A stretch of 64,000 nt of DNA, from NCBI GenBank assembly GCA_002706265.1, contig PAKU01000037.1, forward strand, positions 1 to 64,000, read 5' to 3'. Below, piece after piece: positions 17,977-25,422 of this stretch. Position numbers and translations under genes: made by a program. Source of the DNA: Polycyclovorans sp. (lineage in GTDB: Bacteria > Pseudomonadota > Gammaproteobacteria > Nevskiales > Nevskiaceae). Under the pieces are notes generated by a model. The model was not told the origin of the DNA. It worked only from the letters and a program-made list of their open reading frames with translations, and made no database searches. Position 1 is the stretch's first letter; the number at the start of each line of letters is the position of its first letter.

Positions 17977-18393
17977 ATGCGCAGACTCATTCGCTCATCC
18001 AGCCAGGAAGCCGAGGTCGACATCACGCCGCTGTTGGACGTGGTGTTCATTCTGCTGATCTTCTTCATCGTGACGGCCACGTTTCTGCAGGAAACCGGCA
18101 TCGAGCTGGTGGTCCCGCAGGACAACGCCCAGGAAAATGAAACCCGTCCGCCGCCGACGCTGATTCTGTCGGTGCGCACCGACGGGTTCGTCGAAATTGA
18201 CGGCGGACGCCTGATTGATCCGCGCTCGGTCGCCCCGGTGATTGAAGAGTTCAAGGCACGCGAGCCCCGGGGCGTGGTCATGGTCAGCGCCGCGCCCGAT
18301 GCCAAGGCGGAGGTCTCGGTCACGGTGATTGACCAGGCCCGTCAGGCAGGGGTCGATCCGGCCATCGCCATTCAACGCAGTTCCGCGAGGTAA
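17977..18393 (+). CDS. ExbD/TolR-family biopolymer transport protein (first copy)
   Basis: 138 residues: short cytoplasmic N terminus, one transmembrane helix beginning VDITPLLDVVFILLIFFIV, then a periplasmic domain. The Asp in PLLD is the proton-carrying residue expected of ExbD. It begins three bases after the exbB stop. Paralogous to the next gene but clearly diverged after the helix, so it is unlikely to be a recent duplication. Stator partner of the ExbB proteins. Confidence 0.92.
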   Translation: MRRLIRSSSQEAEVDITPLLDVVFILLIFFIVTATFLQETGIELVVPQDNAQENETRPPPTLILSVRTDGFVEIDGGRLIDPRSVAPVIEEFKAREPRGVVMVSAAPDAKAEVSVTVIDQARQAGVDPAIAIQRSSAR

Positions 18394-18399
18394 CGCCCC

Positions 18400-18810
18400 A
18401 TGTTGAGACGTTCAGGTGGCAAGCGCGCGGCCGAAGAGGCGTCGATCGACATCACGCCGTTGCTCGACATCGTGTTCATCATGTTGATCTTCTTCATCGT
18501 CACGTCCACCTTCATCAAGGAGCCGGGCATCGACGTGAACCGCCCGACGGCCGAAACCGCCGAGGACCAGCGGCTGGTGTCGATCTTGGTGGCGGTGTCG
18601 AGCGACAACAAGATCTGGATCAACCGCGAAGAGGTCGAGATCGATGGCGTGCGCGCCGCGATCGAACGACTGCGTCGCGAAAATCCCAAAGGCAGCGCGG
18701 TTCTGCAGGTCGATGGCGCGGCACACACCCGCTACATGGTGGAGGTGCTGCAACGCATTCGCGACGCGGGCGTGAACGACGTGGTCGCCGTTTCCGCGAA
18801 GCGGAGCTAG
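18400..18810 (+). CDS. ExbD/TolR-family biopolymer transport protein (second copy)
   Basis: 136 residues with the same plan as its neighbour: N-terminal SIDITPLLDIVFIMLIFFIV helix with the conserved Asp, then a periplasmic domain. The helix regions of the two copies are nearly identical, while the periplasmic parts differ strongly, which suggests a heterodimer or alternative dimers rather than redundancy. It starts six bases after the first exbD and ends four bases before tonB. Confidence 0.92.
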   Translation: MLRRSGGKRAAEEASIDITPLLDIVFIMLIFFIVTSTFIKEPGIDVNRPTAETAEDQRLVSILVAVSSDNKIWINREEVEIDGVRAAIERLRRENPKGSAVLQVDGAAHTRYMVEVLQRIRDAGVNDVVAVSAKRS

Positions 18811-18814
18811 GCCG

Positions 18815-19417
18815 ATGAACAACAAAGTTCGTCTGCTGATCGGCGTGCCCGGCGCCGCCATCGTCACCTTCACCCTGTTCTTCATCCTTGCTGGAATGAT
18901 CAGCCAGGTGGGCGAAATTCAGTTGTCGGAAGACCGGTCGGTCGAAATCAACGTGACCCGCCAGCTCGAAGACACGCAGGAGGTCCGCACGGCGGATCTG
19001 CAGCGGCCGGTGCTGGATCAGCCGCCGCCACCGCCGCCCTCGGTGCGGGACGCCAGCTTTCGACCGTCGATTGATGGCGCGGTGGGGGCATTGCCCGACA
19101 TGTCCAAGATGGAACTCGACATCGGCACCGGCTTCAACCCGGATCGCGACGCCCAGCCGCTGGTGCGCATTCCGCCGCAGTACCCGGACCGCTGTCAGAC
19201 CCGCGCCAAGCCCATGGAGTCGGTGACGCTGGAATTCGACGTCAACCCGGAAGGCAACGTGGTCAATCCGCGGGTGGTCACCTCCACCAACAGCTGCTTT
19301 GACCGGGCGGCCATGCGTTCGGTGGAGCGCTGGCGCTACGCCCCGAGCATTCGCGACGGCCAGGCCCGCCCGCGTCTGGGTGTGCGTACCCGTGTCAGCT
19401 TCAATCTCGAAGGATGA
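18815..19417 (+). CDS. TonB-family energy transduction protein
   Basis: 200 residues: one N-terminal membrane anchor (about 8-28), a short proline stretch (DQPPPPPPS near 67-75) and a C-terminal TonB domain (about 110-200) with VRIPPQYPDRCQT, VTLEFDVNPEGNVVNP and FDRAAMRSVERWRYAP, all typical. The Pro-rich linker is much shorter than in E. coli TonB, as in TonB2-type proteins that rely on extra periplasmic partners. It is expected to span the periplasm and contact the TonB box of outer-membrane receptors. None of those receptors is encoded in this window. Confidence 0.92.
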   Translation: MNNKVRLLIGVPGAAIVTFTLFFILAGMISQVGEIQLSEDRSVEINVTRQLEDTQEVRTADLQRPVLDQPPPPPPSVRDASFRPSIDGAVGALPDMSKMELDIGTGFNPDRDAQPLVRIPPQYPDRCQTRAKPMESVTLEFDVNPEGNVVNPRVVTSTNSCFDRAAMRSVERWRYAPSIRDGQARPRLGVRTRVSFNLEG

Positions 19418-20874
19418 GAGGCGCCATGATGGTGATGAACACAATGGGGTCATGGCGTGCCGGTGCCTGCGGCGCCGCCCTTGCGGTGGCGGTGCTCTGT
19501 GGCGCAGGGGCGCTGTCGTCGGTGGCCCACGCCCAGGACGAAAGCCCGCAAGCGCGCGGCGAAACGGTGCAGTCGCTGGACCCGAGGGTCGCCAAGCAGT
19601 TGCTGGCGGCCTACGAAAAGCTCGAAGCCGAGAACTTCAAGGGCGCGCTGGCCGACCTGAACCGGCTGGTGCAGCAGGCCGGCGAGATGAAGCCTTTCGA
19701 CCGCGCATCGGTGTACCAGATTCGCGGGCAGGCCCACGTCAATGTCGATCGTGTCGATCTGGCGCTGAACGACTTCAAGGCGGCGCTGGCCGAGAACGCC
19801 CTGCCGGCAGAGGCCAGCCTGCAGCTGCGTTACAACGTCGCGCAGTTGCAGTTCCAGCAGGAAAACTACAGGGAAGCGATTCGCGGCCTCACCGAGTGGA
19901 TGCGCGCCACCGACAATCCCGGCGCCAATGCCTGGTTTCTGCTGGCGGCCGCGTACTACTACGAGAATGACTTCAAGAACGCCCGGGTGCCGGCCGAGCG
20001 CGCATTGCAGCTTTCCGAATCGCGGGAGCGCCGGCAGTTCGACCTTGCCAACATGATCTATTCAGAGCTGGGGCTGGCCGACAAGCGCACGCGGCTGCTC
20101 AGCATCATGGTGTCGCTGTGGCCCGATGAACTGTCCTACTGGAAGCAGCTCGCCGCGCTCTACATGCAGGAGGAACGCAGCAAAGACGCGCTGTCGACCC
20201 TGGAGTTGGCCTACAACAGCGGCCTGATCAAGGAGCCGTCCGACATCCTTTCATTGGCGCAGCTTTATTCAGTGCACAACAACCCGCACCGTGGCGCGAA
20301 CCTGCTGGCCAAGGAAATGAAGAACGGCCGGGTCGCGCGCAACGTGAACAACCTTGAACTGCTGTCGCAGCTACTGAGCCAGGCGCGGGAGCATCGCGCC
20401 GCGATTCCGGTTCTGCAGGAAGCCGCCGCCCTGTCGGACACCGGCGTGCTGGCCTACCGGCTTGGGCAGGTGCTGCTGGCCGATGAGCAGAATGAAGCGG
20501 CCGAAAAGGCGCTGACGAACGCCCTGCAAAAAGGGGGGCTGGACGAAAAACAACGCGCCAACGCCTGGATGTTGCTGGGCACGGCGCGCTTCAACGAAGC
20601 CGGCCCCGGCGAGCGTGAACAGCGTGCGCTGGCCGACAAGGCCTTCGCCTCCGCGGCCGAGTTCGCCGCCACGCGCAAACAGGCCAACGGCTGGCGGGAC
20701 TACATCAAGGCGATCAACGACACCGAAGATCGTCAGGCGCGTCTGGAGCGGGAGCAGGCCGCCATGCTGGCCGAAGCGGCGCGGGAACGTGAGCTCTCGG
20801 CCTGCCGTTCGCTGCAGATTGCCGGCCGCACCCTGAGTGAAGCATGTCGCGCGCGATTGGACGACGAGGGCTGA
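19414..20874 (+). CDS. Exported TPR-repeat protein of the TonB2 operon
   Basis: 486 residues with a signal peptide (hydrophobic stretch about 16-34, cleavage near VAHA-QD) followed by many TPR-like helical pairs to about residue 430 and a charged coiled tail. In gammaproteobacterial TonB2 loci a TPR gene of this kind closes the operon and is thought to act with the TonB complex in the periplasm; the mechanism is not settled. Its ATG overlaps the tonB stop (ATGA). An in-frame ATG at 19426, preceded by AGAGG, is an equally good start. Last gene before a convergent M23 gene. Confidence 0.88.
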   Translation: MRGAMMVMNTMGSWRAGACGAALAVAVLCGAGALSSVAHAQDESPQARGETVQSLDPRVAKQLLAAYEKLEAENFKGALADLNRLVQQAGEMKPFDRASVYQIRGQAHVNVDRVDLALNDFKAALAENALPAEASLQLRYNVAQLQFQQENYREAIRGLTEWMRATDNPGANAWFLLAAAYYYENDFKNARVPAERALQLSESRERRQFDLANMIYSELGLADKRTRLLSIMVSLWPDELSYWKQLAALYMQEERSKDALSTLELAYNSGLIKEPSDILSLAQLYSVHNNPHRGANLLAKEMKNGRVARNVNNLELLSQLLSQAREHRAAIPVLQEAAALSDTGVLAYRLGQVLLADEQNEAAEKALTNALQKGGLDEKQRANAWMLLGTARFNEAGPGEREQRALADKAFASAAEFAATRKQANGWRDYIKAINDTEDRQARLEREQAAMLAEAARERELSACRSLQIAGRTLSEACRARLDDEG

Positions 20875-20963
20875 TCGGCGGTTGATCGGCGACGGGACCG
20901 AACCCGCCGAGCGCGGCTCAGCGGGCAGAGCAACAGGCGGTGGGTCCGACGGGCTGGGCCGCC

Positions 20964-21788
20964 TCAGCGCCGGGGCTGGGTGACCGCCGGTTCGGCATCG
21001 ACCAGCAGCGAAGGGTCGAAGCGAACCTCATGCCAGTTGGCCCGCCAGCACAGATGCGGGCCGGTGGCGCGCCCGGTCATGCCCACCTCGCCAATGATCT
21101 GGCCCTGGCCCACGCGCGCACCGACCTTGACCTGGGTTTTGGACAGGTGCAGGTAGGTGGTGGTGATGCCGAGGCCGTGATCGATGATCACCGTTTGTCC
21201 CGTGTAGTAGAGGTCCGGCGCGGCCAGGGTGACCAGGCCGGCGGCCGGCGCCTGGATCGGGGTGCCTTGCGGCGCGGCGATGTCGACGCCGAAATGCGGC
21301 TGCCGGGGGACGCCGTTCAAAACCCGCTTGGAGCCGAATTCCCCCGAAATGCGCGTGCCCTTGATCGGCCAGATGAAGTCTTTGAAATCGGCCTGGGTGC
21401 GCGCCTTGGCCCGCGCGGCCTGAACCGCCTGACCGTCTGCGGCGATGCGGTCGAGCACCGCCTTGGGCGGGCTGACCATGGCCTGCGGCAAGCCGTTGAT
21501 CCGGCTTTCGGGGTAGTGCCGCTGCTCGATTGAATACTCGTGACGCTGTTGTTGGCCGTCTGGGCCCACCACCGTCAACTCGGTCGCCAGCGCGGCGTCG
21601 AAGGCGAGGCCAAAGGCGAAGCGGCCGTCCGGCGCGACCAGCACGGGGGCTTTGCCCAGCCTCACCGTGCTGCCCGGGGCCACGGTGCCGCTGATGAACC
21701 CGCCCTGGATCCAGCGCCCCGTCACTTCCAGCGCGCTGGCCGAGGTCGTGATGGCCGCCAGCACCAGCAGCGGGATGAGGCGGTTCAT
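20964..21788 (-). CDS. M23-family peptidoglycan metallopeptidase
   Basis: Exported 274-residue protein: signal peptide (MNRLIPLLVLAAITTSASA), an N-terminal beta domain (about 22-110; GTVAPGSTVRLG) and a C-terminal LytM/M23 domain (about 150-262) with HFGVDIAAPQGTPI, DHGLGITTTYLHLSK and GPHLCW. Zinc ligands H and D of HFGVD, the first H of the HLH motif and the H of GPHL are all present, so it should be catalytically active, unlike EnvC/NlpD-type activators. It likely cuts peptide cross-links. The ATG overlaps the thrS stop (ATGA), making thrS and this gene one unit, and it converges with the TonB2 operon. Confidence 0.92.
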   Translation of the reverse strand: MNRLIPLLVLAAITTSASALEVTGRWIQGGFISGTVAPGSTVRLGKAPVLVAPDGRFAFGLAFDAALATELTVVGPDGQQQRHEYSIEQRHYPESRINGLPQAMVSPPKAVLDRIAADGQAVQAARAKARTQADFKDFIWPIKGTRISGEFGSKRVLNGVPRQPHFGVDIAAPQGTPIQAPAAGLVTLAAPDLYYTGQTVIIDHGLGITTTYLHLSKTQVKVGARVGQGQIIGEVGMTGRATGPHLCWRANWHEVRFDPSLLVDAEPAVTQPRR

Positions 21789-23698
21789 GGGTTCAGCGAC
21801 GCCAGCATCGCCACCGCCTCGGCAAGCGGCAGTGTCTCCTGCCGCTCCTCGCCGAGCCGCCGCAGGGTGACGGTCTGCTCTTCGGCTTCCTTGCGCCCGA
21901 CCACGACGATCACCGGAATCTTCTGCATCGAAAGCTCGCGAATCTTCTTGTTGATCTTTTCGTTGGACAGATCGGTGTCTGCACGCACCCCGGCGGCCTT
22001 GAGGGCCGTGCAGGCTTCGCGGGCGTAATCGTCTGCGTCCGAGACGATGGGCGCCACCACCGCCTGTATCGGCGCCAGCCAGAAGGGCAGGCTGCCGGCG
22101 TGATGCTCGATCAGAATGCCGGTGAAGCGTTCCAGCGAGCCGAAGATGGCGCGGTGCAGCATGATCGGCGTGTGGCGGTTGCCGTCCTCGCCGATGTATT
22201 CGGCGTCGAGGCGGCTCGGCAGATTGAGGTCGACCTGAATCGTCCCGCATTGCCAGTCGCGGCCGATGGCGTCGCGCAGCACGAACTCAAGTTTGGGGCC
22301 GTAGAACGCGCCTTCGCCGGGGAACAGGGTGTACTCGATGCCCATGGAGTCGAGCGCGTCGGCCAGTGCCGCTTCGGACTGGTCCCACAGGTGATCGGCC
22401 CCGATGCGCTTTTCCGGCCGGGTTGACAGCTTGATGCGGACGTTGTCGAAGCCGAACACCCGGTACTGGTCGAGGGTGAGGCGGGTGAAGGCCACGCACT
22501 CGGCTTGCAGTTGCTCGGGCGCACAAAAAATATGGCCGTCGTCCTGGGTGAAGCTGCGCACCCGCAACAGACCGTGCAGGGCGCCGGAGGGCTCGAAGCG
22601 ATGCACCTTGCCGAACTCGGCGAAGCGCAGCGGCAGCTCGCGATAGGAGCGGGTGCCCTGATTGAACACCTGCACGTGGCCCGGGCAATTCATCGGCTTG
22701 AGGCACAGGGTGCGGTCTTCGTCGCGCTCGGTGGCGAACATGTTTTCGCCGTAGTTCTGCCAGTGACCCGAGGTTTCCCAGAACGCCTTGTCCATCATGT
22801 CGGGCGTGTTGATTTCCTGGTATCCCGCCTCGAACTGCTTCTTGCGCATGAAGCCGATCAACGTCTGGAACAGCGTCCAGCCCTTGGGATGCCAGAACAC
22901 CGAGCCGGGCGCTTGCTCCTGCAGATGAAACAGGTCGAGCTGTTTGCCGAGGCGACGGTGATCGCGTTTTTCGGCTTCTTCCAGCATGTGCAGATGGGCT
23001 TTGAGTTCGTCATCACTGGCGAAGGCGAGCCCGTAAATGCGCTGCAACTGGGCGTTGTTCTTGTCGCCCCGCCAGTAGGCGCCCGACACCTTGGTGAGCT
23101 TGAAGGCGGTGCCCAGCCGGCCGGTGGACGGCAGGTGCGGCCCCAGGCACATGTCCAGCCAGCCGTCGCCCTGCCGGTAGATCGTGAGTTCTTCGTCGGC
23201 GGCGATGCCGTCGCGAATCCATTCAGCCTTGAAGCGCTCGCCGCTGGCCTCGAAATGCTGGACGGCCTGATCGTGCGGCCAAACCTCGCGGGTGATGGGC
23301 AGGTCGCGCTTGACGATCTCACGCATCTTTTTTTCGATGGTCGCGAGGTCGGTCTCGGTAAACGGCTCGCTGCGCGCAAAGTCGTAATAAAAGCCGTACT
23401 CGGTCGACGGACCAAAGGTGATCTGCGTGCCGGGGAACAGTTCCTGCACCGCTTGGGCCATGACATGCGCGGCGTCGTGACGGATCACCTCGGCGGCTTC
23501 CGGCTGGTTGCGGGTGACGATGCTGATCTGCGCATCGCGGGTGATCGGCCGGGTCAGGTCCCAGAGTTCGCCGTCCACGCGGACCACCACCGCCTTCTTG
23601 GCCAGTCCGGGGGAGATGCCCTGGGCAATCTCCAGGCCCGTCACTGGCGCGTCAAAGGATTTGACGTTGCCGTCGGGAAAGGTGATCTGGAGGCTCAT
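21785..23698 (-). CDS. thrS: Threonine--tRNA ligase
   Basis: Class II synthetase charging tRNA-Thr, 637 residues, normal length. It has the N-terminal TGS domain (about 1-60), the editing domain with HDAAHVMAQA and the second zinc-site Cys/His region, the catalytic core with MNCPGHVQVF and FGKVHRFEPSGALHGLLRVR (motif 2), and the C-terminal anticodon-binding domain. In many bacteria thrS is followed by infC-rpmI-rplT; here it is followed by an M23 peptidase, so the translational cluster is not kept together. Start ATG 23698 fits the conserved MSLQITFPDG. Confidence 0.97.
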   Translation of the reverse strand: MSLQITFPDGNVKSFDAPVTGLEIAQGISPGLAKKAVVVRVDGELWDLTRPITRDAQISIVTRNQPEAAEVIRHDAAHVMAQAVQELFPGTQITFGPSTEYGFYYDFARSEPFTETDLATIEKKMREIVKRDLPITREVWPHDQAVQHFEASGERFKAEWIRDGIAADEELTIYRQGDGWLDMCLGPHLPSTGRLGTAFKLTKVSGAYWRGDKNNAQLQRIYGLAFASDDELKAHLHMLEEAEKRDHRRLGKQLDLFHLQEQAPGSVFWHPKGWTLFQTLIGFMRKKQFEAGYQEINTPDMMDKAFWETSGHWQNYGENMFATERDEDRTLCLKPMNCPGHVQVFNQGTRSYRELPLRFAEFGKVHRFEPSGALHGLLRVRSFTQDDGHIFCAPEQLQAECVAFTRLTLDQYRVFGFDNVRIKLSTRPEKRIGADHLWDQSEAALADALDSMGIEYTLFPGEGAFYGPKLEFVLRDAIGRDWQCGTIQVDLNLPSRLDAEYIGEDGNRHTPIMLHRAIFGSLERFTGILIEHHAGSLPFWLAPIQAVVAPIVSDADDYAREACTALKAAGVRADTDLSNEKINKKIRELSMQKIPVIVVVGRKEAEEQTVTLRRLGEERQETLPLAEAVAMLASLNP

Positions 23699-23752
23699 GT
23701 GCGGCAGTACGTTGAATTAGGGCGTAACCGCGAATTATACGTGCCCCGGCCT

Positions 23753-25234
23753 TCAGCCCCCCGGTGGCCCTGAGGCTTCTTCGGGCGGTGCGTCGTCGGC
23801 GCCGGGGTCTTCGCCGGGCGGCGTGGCGGCAAGTTCCGCTTCCTCCCTCGCAATGCCCAAGTGATAGGCGGCAAAGCCGGGAATCACCGACTGATTCAGC
23901 GCCATGCCGATGAGCCGCCCCTTGTGCGGCGCACGAATCTCGAAGCGGCGATTGTTGATCGGGTCGGTGACCGTGCCCAGCAACTGATCCTTGGTCACCT
24001 GCGCGCCCAGCGGGACCACGCTCACCAGAATGCCGCCCTCGTTGGTGCGCACCCACACCGATTCGTAGTACACCGGCTGCGGCTCGCGCCAGCGCCGGAA
24101 TCGCGGCACCATTTCCAGGTGATTCAACAGACTGCGCAACGCGCGCACGCCGTGGTCAACCTCTTCGGGCTGGAAGCGATGGGGCTCGCCCGCCTCCAGG
24201 GTGAGGGCGGGAATTCCAATGTCGGTGGCGGCGCGGCGCAGTGACCCCACCGGCCCGGCGCTGTTGAGCACCGACGTGGCGCCAAAGCCCCGCGTCAGGT
24301 GCGCGACCGCCTCGATGGACAGGTCGCCCCGCACCTGCGGCAGGTTGGTGCGGTGAAACGAGCCGGTGTGCAGGTCGATCAGTGCATCGCAGTTGACGAT
24401 GATGCCGGTGAACAGCGAGTGGGCGATGCGCCCGGCGGCGCTGCCCCGCACATCGCCGGGAAAGTAGCGGTTCAAGTCGCGACGGTCTGCCAGGTAGCGC
24501 GAGCCCTGCCGAAAACCCTGCAGGCTGACAATGGGAATGCCAATCACCGTGCCGGTGAGTTGACCCGCATCAAGGTCGAAAATGATGCGCCGAACCATCT
24601 CGATGCCGTTGAGCTCATCGCCGTGGATGGCGGCGGTCAGGCACAGGGTGGGGCCGGGTTTGCTGCCGTGCGCCACCAGCACCGGCGTCGGTTCCGAGAG
24701 CCCGCCGAAGGAGTCGGGCGGGTACCACGAGACGCGCTGAACCGTGCCGGGCGGAATGGTCGCGCCCAGCAATTCCAGCGCCTGATGCTCGACCGCCGCG
24801 GCGGTCAGGACCGGTGCCGGAGCGGGCGCCTCCGCGACGGGCGGCGCCGCTGCAGGCGCCGGCGCCACGGCCGGCTCACCTTGCGCCGGCGGCGGGACCT
24901 CGGCGACCGGCTCGGGCTCCGGTGTCGGCGCCTGGACCTTGCCCGGGGCCTCAGTGCCTGCGGGCGCCGCAGGACCGGCCGGCGCGTTTTCGGCTTCGGC
25001 CTTGGGGGCCTGCTCGGGTGCGACCGATTGGGGCGGCGGTGGATCAATGGGACGCACCGCCGTGGAGGGCGGATCGGGTTCGATCTCGGAGGCCATCGCC
25101 GTTCCACTGGCGAGCATCGCCAGCAGGCTCAAGGTCACTGCACCGACCCACGGCGTGCGGCGAGCGCTGGCCGCCGTCTTGCCTGCCGTGCCGCGTGCCA
25201 CCCGACCTACACCATTCATGGAGTGCCCCGTCAT
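23753..25234 (-). CDS. Exported succinylglutamate desuccinylase/aspartoacylase-like zinc hydrolase
   Basis: 493 residues from ATG 25234 (ATG 25219 is an alternative with a GGGG tract upstream). A signal peptide (hydrophobic about 30-45, cleavage near AMAS) is followed by a Pro/Ala/Glu-rich linker of about 90 residues (54-142). The catalytic domain resembles AstE/AspA: zinc motif HGDE (H204, E207), NRYFPGD, DLHTGS (H289) and LTLEAGE. A C-terminal hammerhead-like region (about 405-455) recalls lipoyl-type domains of this family. Most AstE/AspA proteins are cytoplasmic, so export and the linker set this one apart. The substrate is unknown; an amide-linked envelope or peptide substrate is only a guess. 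Confidence 0.82.
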   Translation of the reverse strand: MTGHSMNGVGRVARGTAGKTAASARRTPWVGAVTLSLLAMLASGTAMASEIEPDPPSTAVRPIDPPPPQSVAPEQAPKAEAENAPAGPAAPAGTEAPGKVQAPTPEPEPVAEVPPPAQGEPAVAPAPAAAPPVAEAPAPAPVLTAAAVEHQALELLGATIPPGTVQRVSWYPPDSFGGLSEPTPVLVAHGSKPGPTLCLTAAIHGDELNGIEMVRRIIFDLDAGQLTGTVIGIPIVSLQGFRQGSRYLADRRDLNRYFPGDVRGSAAGRIAHSLFTGIIVNCDALIDLHTGSFHRTNLPQVRGDLSIEAVAHLTRGFGATSVLNSAGPVGSLRRAATDIGIPALTLEAGEPHRFQPEEVDHGVRALRSLLNHLEMVPRFRRWREPQPVYYESVWVRTNEGGILVSVVPLGAQVTKDQLLGTVTDPINNRRFEIRAPHKGRLIGMALNQSVIPGFAAYHLGIAREEAELAATPPGEDPGADDAPPEEASGPPGG

Positions 25235-25422
25235 AAAAATCCGGGCCTTTCTACCACGACGACCTGAATCGGCACCGGATGTCGCTTTTGTGCCGATGAC
25301 CGGCGTCAAGGCACCCCAGCCGAACGGCTCGCATGAGGCGATGGAATTGGTTGTTGGGGCAGGGCTTTGCACTTAACATCGGTCAGTCTTTGGCGCACGG
25401 GCGCCTCATCAGGGAGTTGCAC

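Noticed and set aside
20879-20900. Direct repeat TGATCGGCG after the TPR gene as a terminator or attachment site
   Set aside because: Two short copies only, no hairpin with T tract, and convergent genes on both sides.
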